Source: Nemertoderma westbladi (Eukaryota; Xenacoelomorpha; Nemertodermatida; Nemertodermatidae). Taken from it: a stretch of 22,192 nucleotides of DNA. The first letter of the stretch is position 1. Every line of letters starts with the position of its first letter. Shown one piece after another: positions 1 to 9,190 of this stretch. Below the pieces are notes generated by a model. That model was not told the DNA's origin. It made no database searches and saw only the letters and a list, made by a program, of their open reading frames with translations. Position numbers and translations under genes: made by a program. The stretch spans positions 1-22,192 of the forward strand of contig JAUCBJ010003845.1 of NCBI GenBank assembly GCA_032718475.1, given 5' to 3'.

Positions 1-158
1 TGCTTAAAGGCGCCACTTCCCACTTTATGGGGGTTGGTGAGGCGGAATTGAATCCGCTCACAACGTTGGTTTTGGAGGAGCGAGATAGAGAAGGAAGGCT
101 TGCGAGCCCACTGTTAGCAATCAGTGCTCAGGAGAAGATATCCAGACCAGCAGGATGA
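1..158 (+). pseudogene. Possible 3' end of an unidentified ORF, cut by the window edge
   Basis: The third forward frame is open from base 3 to a TGA at 156-158, about 51 codons. The peptide is charged and hydrophilic (it contains LEERDREGRL) and matches no family I recognise. About 15 bases after the stop comes a purine-rich stretch (GTCAGGAGGACACTT, around 173-187), which resembles the polypurine tract before a 3' LTR. The end of an LTR-retrotransposon polyprotein is one reading, but no LTR boundary is visible. A chance open frame is equally possible at this length. Confidence 0.2.
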
Positions 159-710
159 ACTTTTAAGATCGTCAGGAGGACACTTTAAGATTTATTTGGA
201 AGTTATTAGCGCATTATGTTTGTTTTATATTTGGACTGATTTAATTTGGTGAATTTATTATATATATTTGCAATATATGAAGATTATTGAAAGTTTAAAA
301 TTATTTGTTTGATTTGTTCTAATTTGTTTAATTTGCTTATCTTGATAACCGAAAGCTCTTTTTTTTGTATTTTATGCACTAAAGTTAATTGGTAAATTTG
401 TATTTTGTATGTATGATAGATTGTATTTACGCCGTACCTGCAATATTAAGTATGCAATAATTAGGTAGTGATTATTTTATATTTTAGGCCCCACCATTAG
501 ACTTAGAAATATTTTGTAAATAGTTTATATTTCGATTGGTGCTGGTGAAAACAGTCTTACTTACTGTTTTCATGGAGCGGTGATGGATTATTTCACTATA
601 AGGTAGCATTTGTAGTTTAACGTAAAAACTTTCTAAAATCCGACGCATTTTGATTAAATTACAGTAATGTAATATGCCTATTCATATTGGTACACATAAA
701 ACTCGTAGGT
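159..710. other. AT-rich intergenic stretch, no gene seen
   Basis: I see no coding frame. The only clear structure is a perfect 10-bp inverted repeat, TGAAAACAGT (546-555) and ACTGTTTTCA (563-572), with a 7-nt loop. If a retroelement ends at about 187, part of this stretch could be its LTR, but no second copy exists in the window to test that. Confidence 0.4.
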
Positions 711-790
711 AATCTAATGGCGCAGTGGTCAGATGGTTAAGGCGTTCGTTACATTATAGATAGGTTACGAGTTCGAATCCCAGTCGGGAA
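711..790 (+). mobile_element. tRNA-derived SINE head or tRNA pseudogene (Leu/Ser-like)
   Basis: A box A match (TGGCGCAGTGG, 718-728) is followed by ATGGTTAAGGCG, as in class II Leu/Ser tRNAs. A box B match (GTTCGAATCC) lies at 771-780, about 40 bases further on. This is the layout of an internal RNA polymerase III promoter. The T stem pairs poorly and the acceptor halves do not pair, so it is not a functional tRNA. The body after the tRNA part is short and runs into the 3' tail of LINE-A. Confidence 0.5.
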
Positions 791-875
791 ATTTGCATTT
801 TTGGGCAATTTATTTTCATTTGATTTAGTTTGATAAACCAATGAGGTGCGTATTATTATTATTATTAAGTTTATT

Positions 876-1210
876 GACGATAAAAATTACCAGTAAATAG
901 CCACAAGCAACTGACAAGAAGAGACGTAACAACGGAAAACAATGTAACAAAAACAAACAAAACAATAGCCAAATGGACGGATAATATTAAAATGACGGTA
1001 CATTAACCGACAGGCAAAATACCGGGACAAATATAAGCTTTAATTAATTTGTGTGAAATTGGGCAGTGGGCTAAGAGTCGCAACAATCGTCCAAGAAAAT
1101 AATATTTAAACAAAGGCTCAAACGCGTATTTAAGTATGATTAATACTACCTAATATATATATATATATACAAATAAATAATTTAATAAGTTAATTACACG
1201 GAGATATGTT
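876..1210 (-). other. LINE-A 3' UTR
   Basis: This non-coding sequence between the ORF2 stop and the AATAAA/(AAT)n tail is AT-rich. It contains an (AT)n run at about 1152-1169. No further gene is seen. Confidence 0.6.
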
Positions 1211-4200
1211 TTAAATTATTTCAAGTGTGTTCAAGCATCTAACTAAGAATGAACCGCACTCCTCCAAGCGGTTGGAATCAAAAAAGGTCGTAAAAGAGTT
1301 GAAATTAAGGGATGGGTGAGCCGAACGAAGCTCATCCAAAAGCGGACAGTCTCGGATCACGTGTATCTCTGTTTGTATACTCCCGCATTTACAGCGTCTA
1401 TTATCGGGGGGAATTCTGGACCAACGCCCTGTTTCAACCGCTAAATGGGTGGACATCAAACGAAAACGAGTTAGAGCTACACGTTTGCGCTCGGCCAGAG
1501 CTTCTCTGGATAAATAACAAGGTAGAGTAGTGAAATCCGGGTTCATTTGAGTGTAGATAACTCGACGGGTTGAGGTACTAATTAAAACATCGTTCCTTAG
1601 TTTATCACTATAGAAGTTTAAACTGCAGGATTCGGGGTTATTCAGAATGGAATCCACGGCTCTTCCCATAGCGGTACCAGCTTGTCGGACAAGACCTAAG
1701 GCGAAAATAACAGGCGAGTGTCTTTCCGGATTGGAAGAAATTTTCTGTAGGAATTTCCACTGTCTATTAAGGATAACCGCCTTTGGAGACGGGCGACCGA
1801 GTTCAAGCAACAGGATGTCATGACAAGTTTGATGCCGGACGTTAGCTGCGCCTTTTAACATTGAGAAGTATTGCGATGCTACTGGTGAGAAATTGGCTCC
1901 AATCCAACACTCGCAGGAGTAAAATATCGCTGCGTTAACTGCGGCGTCTAAAATCATAAGTTTAACCCATAGAGGACTATCTTGATTTTTATTCAGAAAG
2001 GAATGGTACTTGGAAACATGTTTCGCCTTCTCTTTGGACTGCAAAACAACTGATCTGTTGATCCCTCCAGCCTGGGGGATACATGAACCCAGATAAATGT
2101 AACTGGTACAGTTCTTAACAGAAAGTGATGAACAATCCCAAACTGACGAGATTAAAAATTCTTCCTTATCTAATGACGACCCGTTAATAATGATAAACTT
2201 TGTCTTTGTCTGGTTGATCGCCATATTATAATCATGGCAGAACTCGACTAATATTTCCAATTTCTGAATACAACGCTCCCGAGTTGTGGCTAGAATGACG
2301 GAATCGTCCATGAGAAGCAATGCGTGTAAACACATCAGAAAACCATCCTCACCTAAACATTTCAAGCGATGTAATAGTGGATTAATATACAATGTAAACA
2401 GACGACAACTTCCTGGGGAACCCTGAAGTACTACAGTACTGAAGTACTGTACACTCTGAATTATCGAAGATCCTATAATGCTGGTAGTTCCAGTGTATAA
2501 ACCTTGGAGTGCACGTAACATGACTCCTCCGCATCCCATACGTTTCAACAACGAAAATAACTTTGACCGTTTCACTCGATCGTAAGCTGTAGAGAAATCT
2601 ACGAAAACCAAGAACAATTTTTTCTTTGATTCCCGGGCATAATCGATTAATAAGTTCAAGGTTAATATTTGTTCTTCACAACAGCGCCCTGCTTGAGCAC
2701 CGGCTTGTTCGATATCGGGTGAAGCCCACCTAGAAACTCTCTTAGACAAGATGGAGTCATATAATTTGGCGATGGAGTTCATAATGGATATTCCACGATA
2801 ATTCAAACATAATTCCCGAGCACCACGTTTAAACACAGCAACGAGCCGGGACTGGGACCAAGAGGGTAATGCACAACCGCTTAGAAAAATAGAATTGAAT
2901 ATATGCACCAAAAATACAAGCCACTGTATCGGTAAAAATTTAAATAAACCCGGTGATACCCCATCTGGACCCGCAGCTTTATTCGCTTTTATTTCATTGA
3001 CAGATTCACGAACTTCATCAAGAGTTATGGGGGAATCCAGGAGTGGGATGTAAGGGCAGCTAGACGTATCAATATGGTCTTCCGGTTGAGAAGGGAACTC
3101 GTTTGTAGGAGTGAGGAGTTTTTGGAAATGTTCAGCGAACTCAATATCAGTGGGTGAAGACGTGGGGGATAACCTGGCCGAGGTACTCGACTCAAGTCCA
3201 CCTTTCCAATTGATCCGCGCCCATACAGACTTGCTGTCCCTATTCTGAGCTAAAGAAGCCCAAACATCTGCAGTATTTTGTGACCCAGAGTTCAATGAGG
3301 ACAGGGAATTAGATTTAAGAGTTGCACTTTTAGCAGCGTCATATAGAATTCTCACAAAAGTATCTGGTGTATCCAAATCGAAACTGTCTAAACTGGAGGT
3401 TAACTCGGAAGTTCTCCCATTTAAATTATGAAGAAATTCTCCAACATTTATCCTCGATTGTCTAACTGGTCTTACACACAAACTATTAGCTTGGGAAGGC
3501 CTATTCATGCAGGCATACTGGCCGAGATCGACGGAACGCATCAAAAGTTCGGAAGCAGAAAGTTCCCGGACAGAGTTAAGTACCAAAATAATCGGGATAT
3601 GATTGGATGGAAGAGAACGATCACTCACACCAAACTCGGTGACTCTCCCAACAATTTTCTTGCTAACAATGACCCGGTCCAATTCAGAAATCAGAGAGTC
3701 CTTCCGCTTAAATGTAAGTCCGCCACTAAACTGGATGTCATAGAATGTACCGTAACTAACATTCAATAAATCACAGTCAGATAATAACTGCACTAACCGC
3801 TTTCCGTGAACATTTACAACTTTGTCATCAGGAGTACGGTAGCAGGTCAAAGGGTCAAAAGCGCCCGAAAGGGGATTTGAAAGCAACGTGCCAATACGAG
3901 AGTTGAAATCGCCTAAGAGTACAACAGACTTTTCTTTGTTGCTATCTAAGACATTTGATTGAATGTCGGCCCAGCTAAAGGGATTATAATAACGGGAATC
4001 AGAAGGCGGAATGTATATGCAACCGAACTCCACTTTAGGCAATGAGGACAGTATGAACCAAATAATATTGGGGGTAGTCACAGAGAAAGATAAAACATTA
4101 ATATGGAGCCGGATCAGTACAGCTATACCGCCCCTTGATGAATTTTTAAGGCAAGGATTATGTATAATATTAAAACCAGGTACTGAAAATTTGAAACCAC

Positions 4201-4405
4201 ATTTAGTTTCTTGTAAAAGGATAATATCAAATTCCATAAAATAACTTAAAACGTCGGGGTTCAAATATTTTTCCTTTAAACCGTCACAATTCCAAGTTAA
4301 AAATCTCAAATTTCCAGTTTGCTTGTGGCTGCCTAAAAAATCGGGGCGAAACGATCTACCACGACCCCATCCCTGTAAACTACCCGTTCCTTGGTATCGA
4401 AGCAT
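1211..4405 (-). CDS. LINE-A ORF2: AP endonuclease and reverse transcriptase
   Basis: An uninterrupted frame of 1064 residues encodes the protein that nicks target DNA and copies the element RNA by target-primed reverse transcription. The N-terminal EEP/AP endonuclease (about 33-280) has TWN (N39), LLQET (E66), LLGDFNS (D166, N168), ELDRVIV (D243) and SNH (H269). The reverse transcriptase (about 515-760) has NYRGIS, motif A FVDFSTAYD (D603), motif B VLQGSPGSCRLF and motif C LLMDDSVILA (D700, D701). Near the C-terminus lies a Cys/His knuckle (CKCG, then H and C of IHVIRDCP). All catalytic residues are present. The first Met is inside ORF1, giving a 73-nt overlap in another frame, so the true start could be further in and may need reinitiation. 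Motif C reads MDD rather than the commoner ADD, which is probably normal for this family. Confidence 0.9.
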   Translation of the reverse strand: MLRYQGTGSLQGWGRGRSFRPDFLGSHKQTGNLRFLTWNCDGLKEKYLNPDVLSYFMEFDIILLQETKCGFKFSVPGFNIIHNPCLKNSSRGGIAVLIRLHINVLSFSVTTPNIIWFILSSLPKVEFGCIYIPPSDSRYYNPFSWADIQSNVLDSNKEKSVVLLGDFNSRIGTLLSNPLSGAFDPLTCYRTPDDKVVNVHGKRLVQLLSDCDLLNVSYGTFYDIQFSGGLTFKRKDSLISELDRVIVSKKIVGRVTEFGVSDRSLPSNHIPIILVLNSVRELSASELLMRSVDLGQYACMNRPSQANSLCVRPVRQSRINVGEFLHNLNGRTSELTSSLDSFDLDTPDTFVRILYDAAKSATLKSNSLSSLNSGSQNTADVWASLAQNRDSKSVWARINWKGGLESSTSARLSPTSSPTDIEFAEHFQKLLTPTNEFPSQPEDHIDTSSCPYIPLLDSPITLDEVRESVNEIKANKAAGPDGVSPGLFKFLPIQWLVFLVHIFNSIFLSGCALPSWSQSRLVAVFKRGARELCLNYRGISIMNSIAKLYDSILSKRVSRWASPDIEQAGAQAGRCCEEQILTLNLLIDYARESKKKLFLVFVDFSTAYDRVKRSKLFSLLKRMGCGGVMLRALQGLYTGTTSIIGSSIIQSVQYFSTVVLQGSPGSCRLFTLYINPLLHRLKCLGEDGFLMCLHALLLMDDSVILATTRERCIQKLEILVEFCHDYNMAINQTKTKFIIINGSSLDKEEFLISSVWDCSSLSVKNCTSYIYLGSCIPQAGGINRSVVLQSKEKAKHVSKYHSFLNKNQDSPLWVKLMILDAAVNAAIFYSCECWIGANFSPVASQYFSMLKGAANVRHQTCHDILLLELGRPSPKAVILNRQWKFLQKISSNPERHSPVIFALGLVRQAGTAMGRAVDSILNNPESCSLNFYSDKLRNDVLISTSTRRVIYTQMNPDFTTLPCYLSREALAERKRVALTRFRLMSTHLAVETGRWSRIPPDNRRCKCGSIQTEIHVIRDCPLLDELRSAHPSLNFNSFTTFFDSNRLEECGSFLVRCLNTLEII

Positions 4406-5271
4406 ATATCGTGGCCCACATTCTCGGGTTTGCGTCTTTCCTCGCCAGCCACCTTCCGAAGGCGCCCGATCTCCTTACCAATGACTGGGTGTACATCGGC
4501 TTTTATATAGATAGACTTATATGGTTCGCCGGCTAATTTTAATTTCCTGGCACCACTAAGTATCTCCCCACGGTGAGGTGCAGAAGGTTTCAGTGATATT
4601 AACAGTGGTCGATTTCGACCATCGTTGCTGGCCTTTCCCAGCCGGCGGATGCAGAATTCTTCAGTGGATATCGTCTGGCCGATCTTTGAGAACAATAATT
4701 CACACTTCACAGCATCGTCCCGCTCTCCATCGAAAACATCTTCGGGTAATCCTGTACAGATAATACTGCTCGATCTGAGTTCCCGATCTATCGATTCCGA
4801 GAAACTTAGATGATTCTCGATTGTTGCTCGTAGATCCGCATTATCATCAGATAATCTGCTATTCTGGTTTTCCAGAAAATCCACGCGTTCTTCTAACACA
4901 GTGACACGCTCATTAACCATAGCAGAAATTATCGATTTGAGGTCGTCGACGTTTAAGGCTGTGATAGGCGTCGACCCGCTGATAGGTTGCGACGGTTGCA
5001 TGGGAATGTCAGTTCCCGTAGCTGCAGAGGGTACCGGTACCGGCATAGCAGTAGGCCTACCTGCAATATCTGTAGGCGACTTGGGTAAAGGGATGCTGTT
5101 CGCTCCGCTTACACGGGGTCCCCTAGTTCCGTTTCCGGGAATCCTACCCGAATTAGTAGCATCATTATAGCGGTGATCGCTATCTCGCCTATCCGTTGTA
5201 AAGCAACGATCGCAAAAGTATCCAGGCTTTAGCCTACTCTGGAATATCTTACACACTTTGCAGTAACCCAT
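4333..5271 (-). CDS. LINE-A ORF1: RNA-binding chaperone-type protein
   Basis: This intact 312-residue frame lies upstream of ORF2, in the position of LINE ORF1 proteins that coat the element RNA. The N-terminus carries a C4 zinc finger (C4, C7, C20, C23). A Pro/Ser/Thr-rich linker (about 50-105) follows, then a predicted coiled coil (about 108-165, with heptad-like ERVTVLEERVDFLENQN). Next is an RRM-like segment (about 168-232, beginning SIICTGLPEDVF). A basic C-terminal domain (about 233-312) contains the IYIKAD and VVYRDGVVVDRF strands typical of the domain after the RRM in LINE ORF1p. Its end overlaps the start of ORF2 by 73 nt. I see no defects. The family is clear by layout; the assignment of each domain is by eye. 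Confidence 0.85.
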   Translation of the reverse strand: MGYCKVCKIFQSRLKPGYFCDRCFTTDRRDSDHRYNDATNSGRIPGNGTRGPRVSGANSIPLPKSPTDIAGRPTAMPVPVPSAATGTDIPMQPSQPISGSTPITALNVDDLKSIISAMVNERVTVLEERVDFLENQNSRLSDDNADLRATIENHLSFSESIDRELRSSSIICTGLPEDVFDGERDDAVKCELLFSKIGQTISTEEFCIRRLGKASNDGRNRPLLISLKPSAPHRGEILSGARKLKLAGEPYKSIYIKADVHPVIGKEIGRLRKVAGEERRKPENVGHDICFDTKERVVYRDGVVVDRFAPIF

Positions 5272-5344
5272 TTCTCATTATCGTATTATACATATAAGCA
5301 ATAGGCCAGGTACAGCAGTACAGGACGGCAGATCGGAAGGAGCA

Positions 5345-5407
5345 ACCGTGGTTGCCCAGTTGAGTTGTGGATAGGAAGAAGAGAGCTTTGACGTCATTTG
5401 TAAGTAT
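5345..5407. repeat. 63-bp direct repeat, copy 1, containing a CRE
   Basis: This matches 6461-6523 at 59 of 63 positions by my alignment, in direct orientation. It contains a perfect palindromic CRE, TGACGTCA, at 5389-5396. LINE-A ends directly at its left border. Confidence 0.8.
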
Positions 5408-5550
5408 GACATATGACATATTCGTACAACATATGGAATGATGAGTTGGGCCAATCATAGGGCATGGAACATCTTATTGCTCCAATGTGAGGCCATGCAA
5501 TGCTCTGGAAGGTTCTAGCGGATTCTATGTCCCAGATTTAGTATATAAGG
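5389..5550 (+). promoter_or_regulatory. Promoter-like array: CRE, two CCAAT boxes, HSE-like site, TATA box
   Basis: In order on the plus strand are TGACGTCA (5389-5396), CCAAT (5451-5455), CCAAT (5482-5486), a heat-shock-element-like GGAAGGTTCTAG (about 5507-5518) and TATATAAGG (5542-5550). Order and spacing fit an RNA polymerase II promoter starting near 5570-5580 and reading right. No credible ORF follows, so this could be an LTR promoter, a non-coding transcription unit, or the promoter of a gene whose coding part is absent here. Motif calls are by eye. Confidence 0.4.
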
Positions 5551-6460
5551 GCCGGTTTGCCTTCGGTTATCACTTAATCACACACTTACTCTTGTTATCT
5601 TAGAACTTGTTTCTAGATACCATTTCTCTTGCTTAGAACTTTATTTGTTATAACTCTTTAGATCTGTTTGATAAATCTTTGTAAAACTGTAAATATACTG
5701 TAAACTTCTGAACATGTATATTTCCGAACGTCCACCATTGGGACAGCTAAGCATTGGGAAGATGGCCGCCTAGACCGTTAGGCCGTCAGCAACGAAGGGA
5801 AGATGTCCACAACACGCTAGCGCCCACATTAGATTAGACCGCGCACCCCCTTCGCCCCTTCGAAATACTCCACCTTGCCATGCAGCGCCCGATTTCCGAG
5901 GAAGGTAAGACTTTGTTTGACGCCCTTGCCCGACGTAAGACCTATAGATCAGGGTAAGCGTGACGCCGTCCTGGGACGCCGCAAAATTTAGGATCAGATA
6001 ACTAGATTCAGTCAGAACCCGTATTACAAATCCCTGGGTTAACCTGTATCTCTTACAGGTGCGAACTATTGCCGTTCGTCAGTACGCGAGTACATATTAG
6101 GTACAGACAGCATATGTTCCATAATTTAGTGATTCGTAATACTGACAGTTCGGTACCGGTTCGCTTTGTAGAACATACATTAGTACCCCCCCCCCCCCCC
6201 CCCTGTCTGAACCTGAGTTATTTGATCAGGCAAGGAGTATTTCTGCTACCGGCACTTCGCTTGGCCTAGGGGGAGGTTTATTAATATCCTACCGCGCCTT
6301 GCCACGTACTGATAGGTATTGCTGCTAACCACCGCGGCAACAAAGTTCTAGAATCAAATTTGTATACCAGATCAGCTAACGTACGGTAGCAATTAACCCC
6401 TATTTCTTATCTTACAACCAGAATCTGGTATTTGTGCCGATCACGGGTGTAGTTACTAAC
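5551..6460. other. Region downstream of the promoter-like array, no coding gene seen
   Basis: This is a mixed-composition sequence, more GC-rich at about 5740-5960 (for example GGCCGCCTAGACCGTTAGG), with several GT-AG-like junctions but no frame I would defend as protein. An 18-base poly(C) run lies at 6186-6203. It could be the 5' part of a non-coding transcript or an old retroelement body. Confidence 0.3.
6186..6203 (+). repeat. Poly(C) tract, 18 bases
   Basis: An uninterrupted run of 18 C, which is 18 G on the other strand and able to form a G-quadruplex or i-motif. The exact length is prone to sequencing error. Confidence 0.9.
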
Positions 6461-6523
6461 ACCGTAATTGCCCGGTTGAGTTGTGGATAGGAAGGAGAGA
6501 GCTTTGACGTCATTTGTAAGTAT
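6461..6523. repeat. 63-bp direct repeat, copy 2, containing a CRE
   Basis: The second copy of the 5345-5407 repeat, with four mismatches and TGACGTCA at 6505-6512. The CCAAT/TATA sequence that follows copy 1 is not present after this copy. Confidence 0.8.
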
Positions 6524-7335
6524 AAAGTTCTACAAAACGCGACTAGCTTATTTTCGTAGCTAGCGCACGGTATCGTTTTGGTCAGAAAATTACTAAAACC
6601 TAGTAAAATGAGATACGCCAAAATTGTTTTATTGTAACACACCCACACACACACGCCCTAAAACATATTTACCCTTAGAATTCTACTAGTTATAGCGCAC
6701 TTTAGATTACTTTAGGCAGAATTTCTCTGTAATTTACTATTTGTAGTTTGTAAATTTAGGATCTGATATTTAGTTACGGCAAGAAGGAGTATTTATTTCG
6801 TTATTAAACTGTTGTTTGTCTGAGCAGCGGTATTGTTACATTAGGCACGACCCTCTTTAGACTGATTTTGTACAAGGGATCAGTATTGTTACGCTAGGTC
6901 TGTTAACCCACTAGCTCGTATATAAACCATATAAATCACACCGCGGCAAGTTACGGTATTTAGGTCTGTCAGCGATAGTTAGGATTCGCTGCACGGGGAT
7001 TGTTTTCCCGTGAGTTTGGTCTGTTACATCTGCTTCACCGGTTAGAGGACAGGTTTCCTTTTGTCTAGTTCGTAGGCATTAGACCCGCTCACGTACATAG
7101 AATAGACACTAGGCTCTGTCAGTAGTCGTTTGTGTATTTGTATCTGTTTGTTTAGATACCCTGGACTGGGATTTGTTGTCAGATACTGTACGAGTCCGTT
7201 ACATTACTAGATCTTACGGTAAGATATATCGTTACTAGGATCTGGTAAGCGGTATACTACTGGACTTTACGGTTAGAGATATTCTATAGCTTCGTATTAG
7301 TAGATTTGTAGGCCGTAGGATAGTTCTTACCGTAG
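6524..7335. other. Intergenic stretch, no gene seen
   Basis: Non-coding sequence with a short (CA)n-like run at about 6640-6654 and loosely recurring motifs such as GTTACATTAG and TTACGGTAAGA. I find no ORF, RNA gene or element end that I can defend. Confidence 0.4.
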
Positions 7336-7990
7336 AGGATCTTTCATGTATATTGTGTAGTTTATTGTTGTATATTATGTAGTTCATTGTGGTATATTGC
7401 GGTATTTATTCGGGTATATTGTGGTGTTCATTGTGGTATATTGTGGTGTACATTGTGTTGTTCTTTGTGGTATATTGTGGTGTACAATGTATTGTTTATT
7501 GTGGTGTACATTGTGTTGTTCTTTGTGGTATATTGTGGTGTACAATGTGTTGTTTATTGTGGTATATTGTGGTGTTCATTGTGGTATATTGTGGTGTACA
7601 TTGTGTTGTTCTTTGTGGTATATTGTGGTGTACAATGTGTTGTTTATTGTGGTATATTGTGGTATATTGTGGTGTACATTGTGTTGTTCTTTGTGGTATA
7701 TTGTGGTGTACAATGTATTGTTTATTGTGGTGTACATTGTGTTGTTCTTTGTGGTATATTGTGGTGTACAATGTGTTGTTCTTTGTGGTATATTGTGGTG
7801 TACAATGTATTGTTTATTGTGGTGTACATTGTGTTGTTCTTTGTGGTATATTGTGGTGTACAATGTATTGTTTATTGTGGTGTACATTGTGTTGTTCTTT
7901 GTGGTATATTGTGGTGTACAATGTGTTGTTTATTGTGGTATATTGTGGTGTTCATTGTGGTATAATGTGGTGTTAATTGTGCGTGTTATT
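7336..7990 (+). repeat. GT-rich minisatellite
   Basis: A compound tandem array is built from blocks such as TTGTGGTATATTGTGG, TGTACATTGTGTTGTTC and TGTACAATGTATTGTTTA. The higher-order period is roughly 55-60 bp with rearranged blocks. The plus strand is almost free of C, so strand asymmetry is strong. All three plus frames stay open for about 580-620 bases and encode the same Cys/Val/Tyr-rich peptide blocks in rotation. That follows from the repeat and does not indicate a protein. Confidence 0.9.
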
Positions 7991-9074
7991 CATTGTGGTA
8001 TATATTATATTATTAGCTAATATTGTAGTCTGGCACTGTTAACTATCTCAAACATATTCATTGCCTAAACGGATATAAATAAAGTCCTTTCAAATTCTCG
8101 CTGATTCAATTCGGAGGTTTCATATGAAAACAATATATTTGTAATTTGCTTAGCTTTATGTACATCCTAATGCATTTTGATACTAAATTATAAATATTTA
8201 AATATAAATATGCACCCATAGAGGACAACAAGAATACACCATAGACTACCTACGGTAAAAGCCAGCACCAAAGTAGCACCAAATAAATACAGTAACTGTG
8301 TAACTTATATAACTTGATTATCATTCAAATTAATTTTTTAATCACAAATTTTATGGAAAGTTATGGTAAATAATGTAGAACATTATTTTCACTATACTCT
8401 AAATATTTTATTTACCGAGGGTAGTTAATAAAGAATCGAGAGCCTGGTGAAAATATGCTTCACTTTATTTAACATTTAATACGTAACTTTATCTTTAAAA
8501 GGAACAAAAATGAAATATTTTTATACCAGCACCAACATAAACTAAAATCAATAATCTTATTAATTATTTACTTATAACCATTTCGCAAATCTAGCATATT
8601 TCGTTCTAATGAACTATTAACTAGGCAACCTAGTTATTCCAGAATCTCTTTGTCGATGTAGTAAAGTTTGTTAGGGTTTAAAAGAAAACGCCTCCCATGA
8701 GGCCATCCATTTGTACGGGATCTTCTATTATTGTAGTTTCTGTAAGCAACAAAAATTAAACTGATGTCATTTATAATGTTAAAAGTAATTTTAGAGTGAG
8801 TGAGGGAGACTTGACTTTAGGTGAGACTTGATTTTTTGAATGACACAAAAAATGCTGTAAATTGTTTGACAATGCCACACAAAATGTTCAAAAATACTTG
8901 AAGCCTACACCCTTGCAACAATGTTTTATTAACTTTTGGTTATTTTTTATTTTATTGCAAGTAAACGTTTTCTCTGTTCAAAAGTAAATATTTACCCTTT
9001 AGAATGAATGAAAATTCGCAACCCTTATTTTATATCATTGTTAATTAATTGTAATTCCAAACATGTGTTGACTA
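7991..9074. other. Gene-poor interval downstream of the host gene
   Basis: This is AT-rich sequence. An AATAAA on the plus strand (8078-8083) could end a rightward transcript from the promoter-like array. Further AATAAA motifs for the minus strand occur around 8946-8956. I see no ORF, RNA gene or mobile element here. Confidence 0.4.
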
Positions 9075-9080
9075 TTTATT
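9075..9080 (-). promoter_or_regulatory. Candidate poly(A) signal of the SCO-spondin-like gene
   Basis: AATAAA on the minus strand lies about 110 bases after the TGA at 9191-9193. It is the nearest canonical signal, so the 3' UTR would be short. Others occur further on at about 8946-8956. Confidence 0.45.
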
Positions 9081-9190
9081 CCGCTATCCTGTCATATTGT
9101 TTTCTAGTATTGGATCAGCCATTTTCAAATGGATCAAAAATCACTCTCAATAGAATGCAAGGTTAATTCTTAAGCCACCGTCTTGTGGCG

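Larger units (their letters stand above)
851..5344 (-). mobile_element. LINE-A: apparently full-length non-LTR retrotransposon with two intact ORFs
   Basis: The element reads right to left. It has a short 5' UTR (about 5272-5344), ORF1 (5271-4333), ORF2 (4405-1211), a 3' UTR (1210-876), AATAAA (complement of 870-875) and an (AAT)n tail (complement of 851-867). A tail of short trinucleotide repeats after a poly(A)-like signal is typical of several LINE clades. Both ORFs are free of stops and frameshifts, which suggests recent insertion. The 5' boundary is set only by where a host-like direct repeat begins (5345), and I did not find a target-site duplication. The clade is unassigned; the ORF1 layout (zinc finger, coiled coil, RRM-like, basic C-terminus) suggests CR1/L2/I-type relatives. 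Confidence 0.85.

Noticed and set aside
711-790. Functional tRNA gene
   Set aside because: Boxes A and B are present, but the T stem and acceptor stem do not pair, so a SINE head or pseudogene is more likely.
7387-8020. Three overlapping plus-strand frames of 192-207 codons rich in Cys, Val and Tyr
   Set aside because: The same blocks occur in all three frames, as expected from a tandem repeat without stop codons. Cys-Val-Tyr strings carry no domain or spacing pattern.
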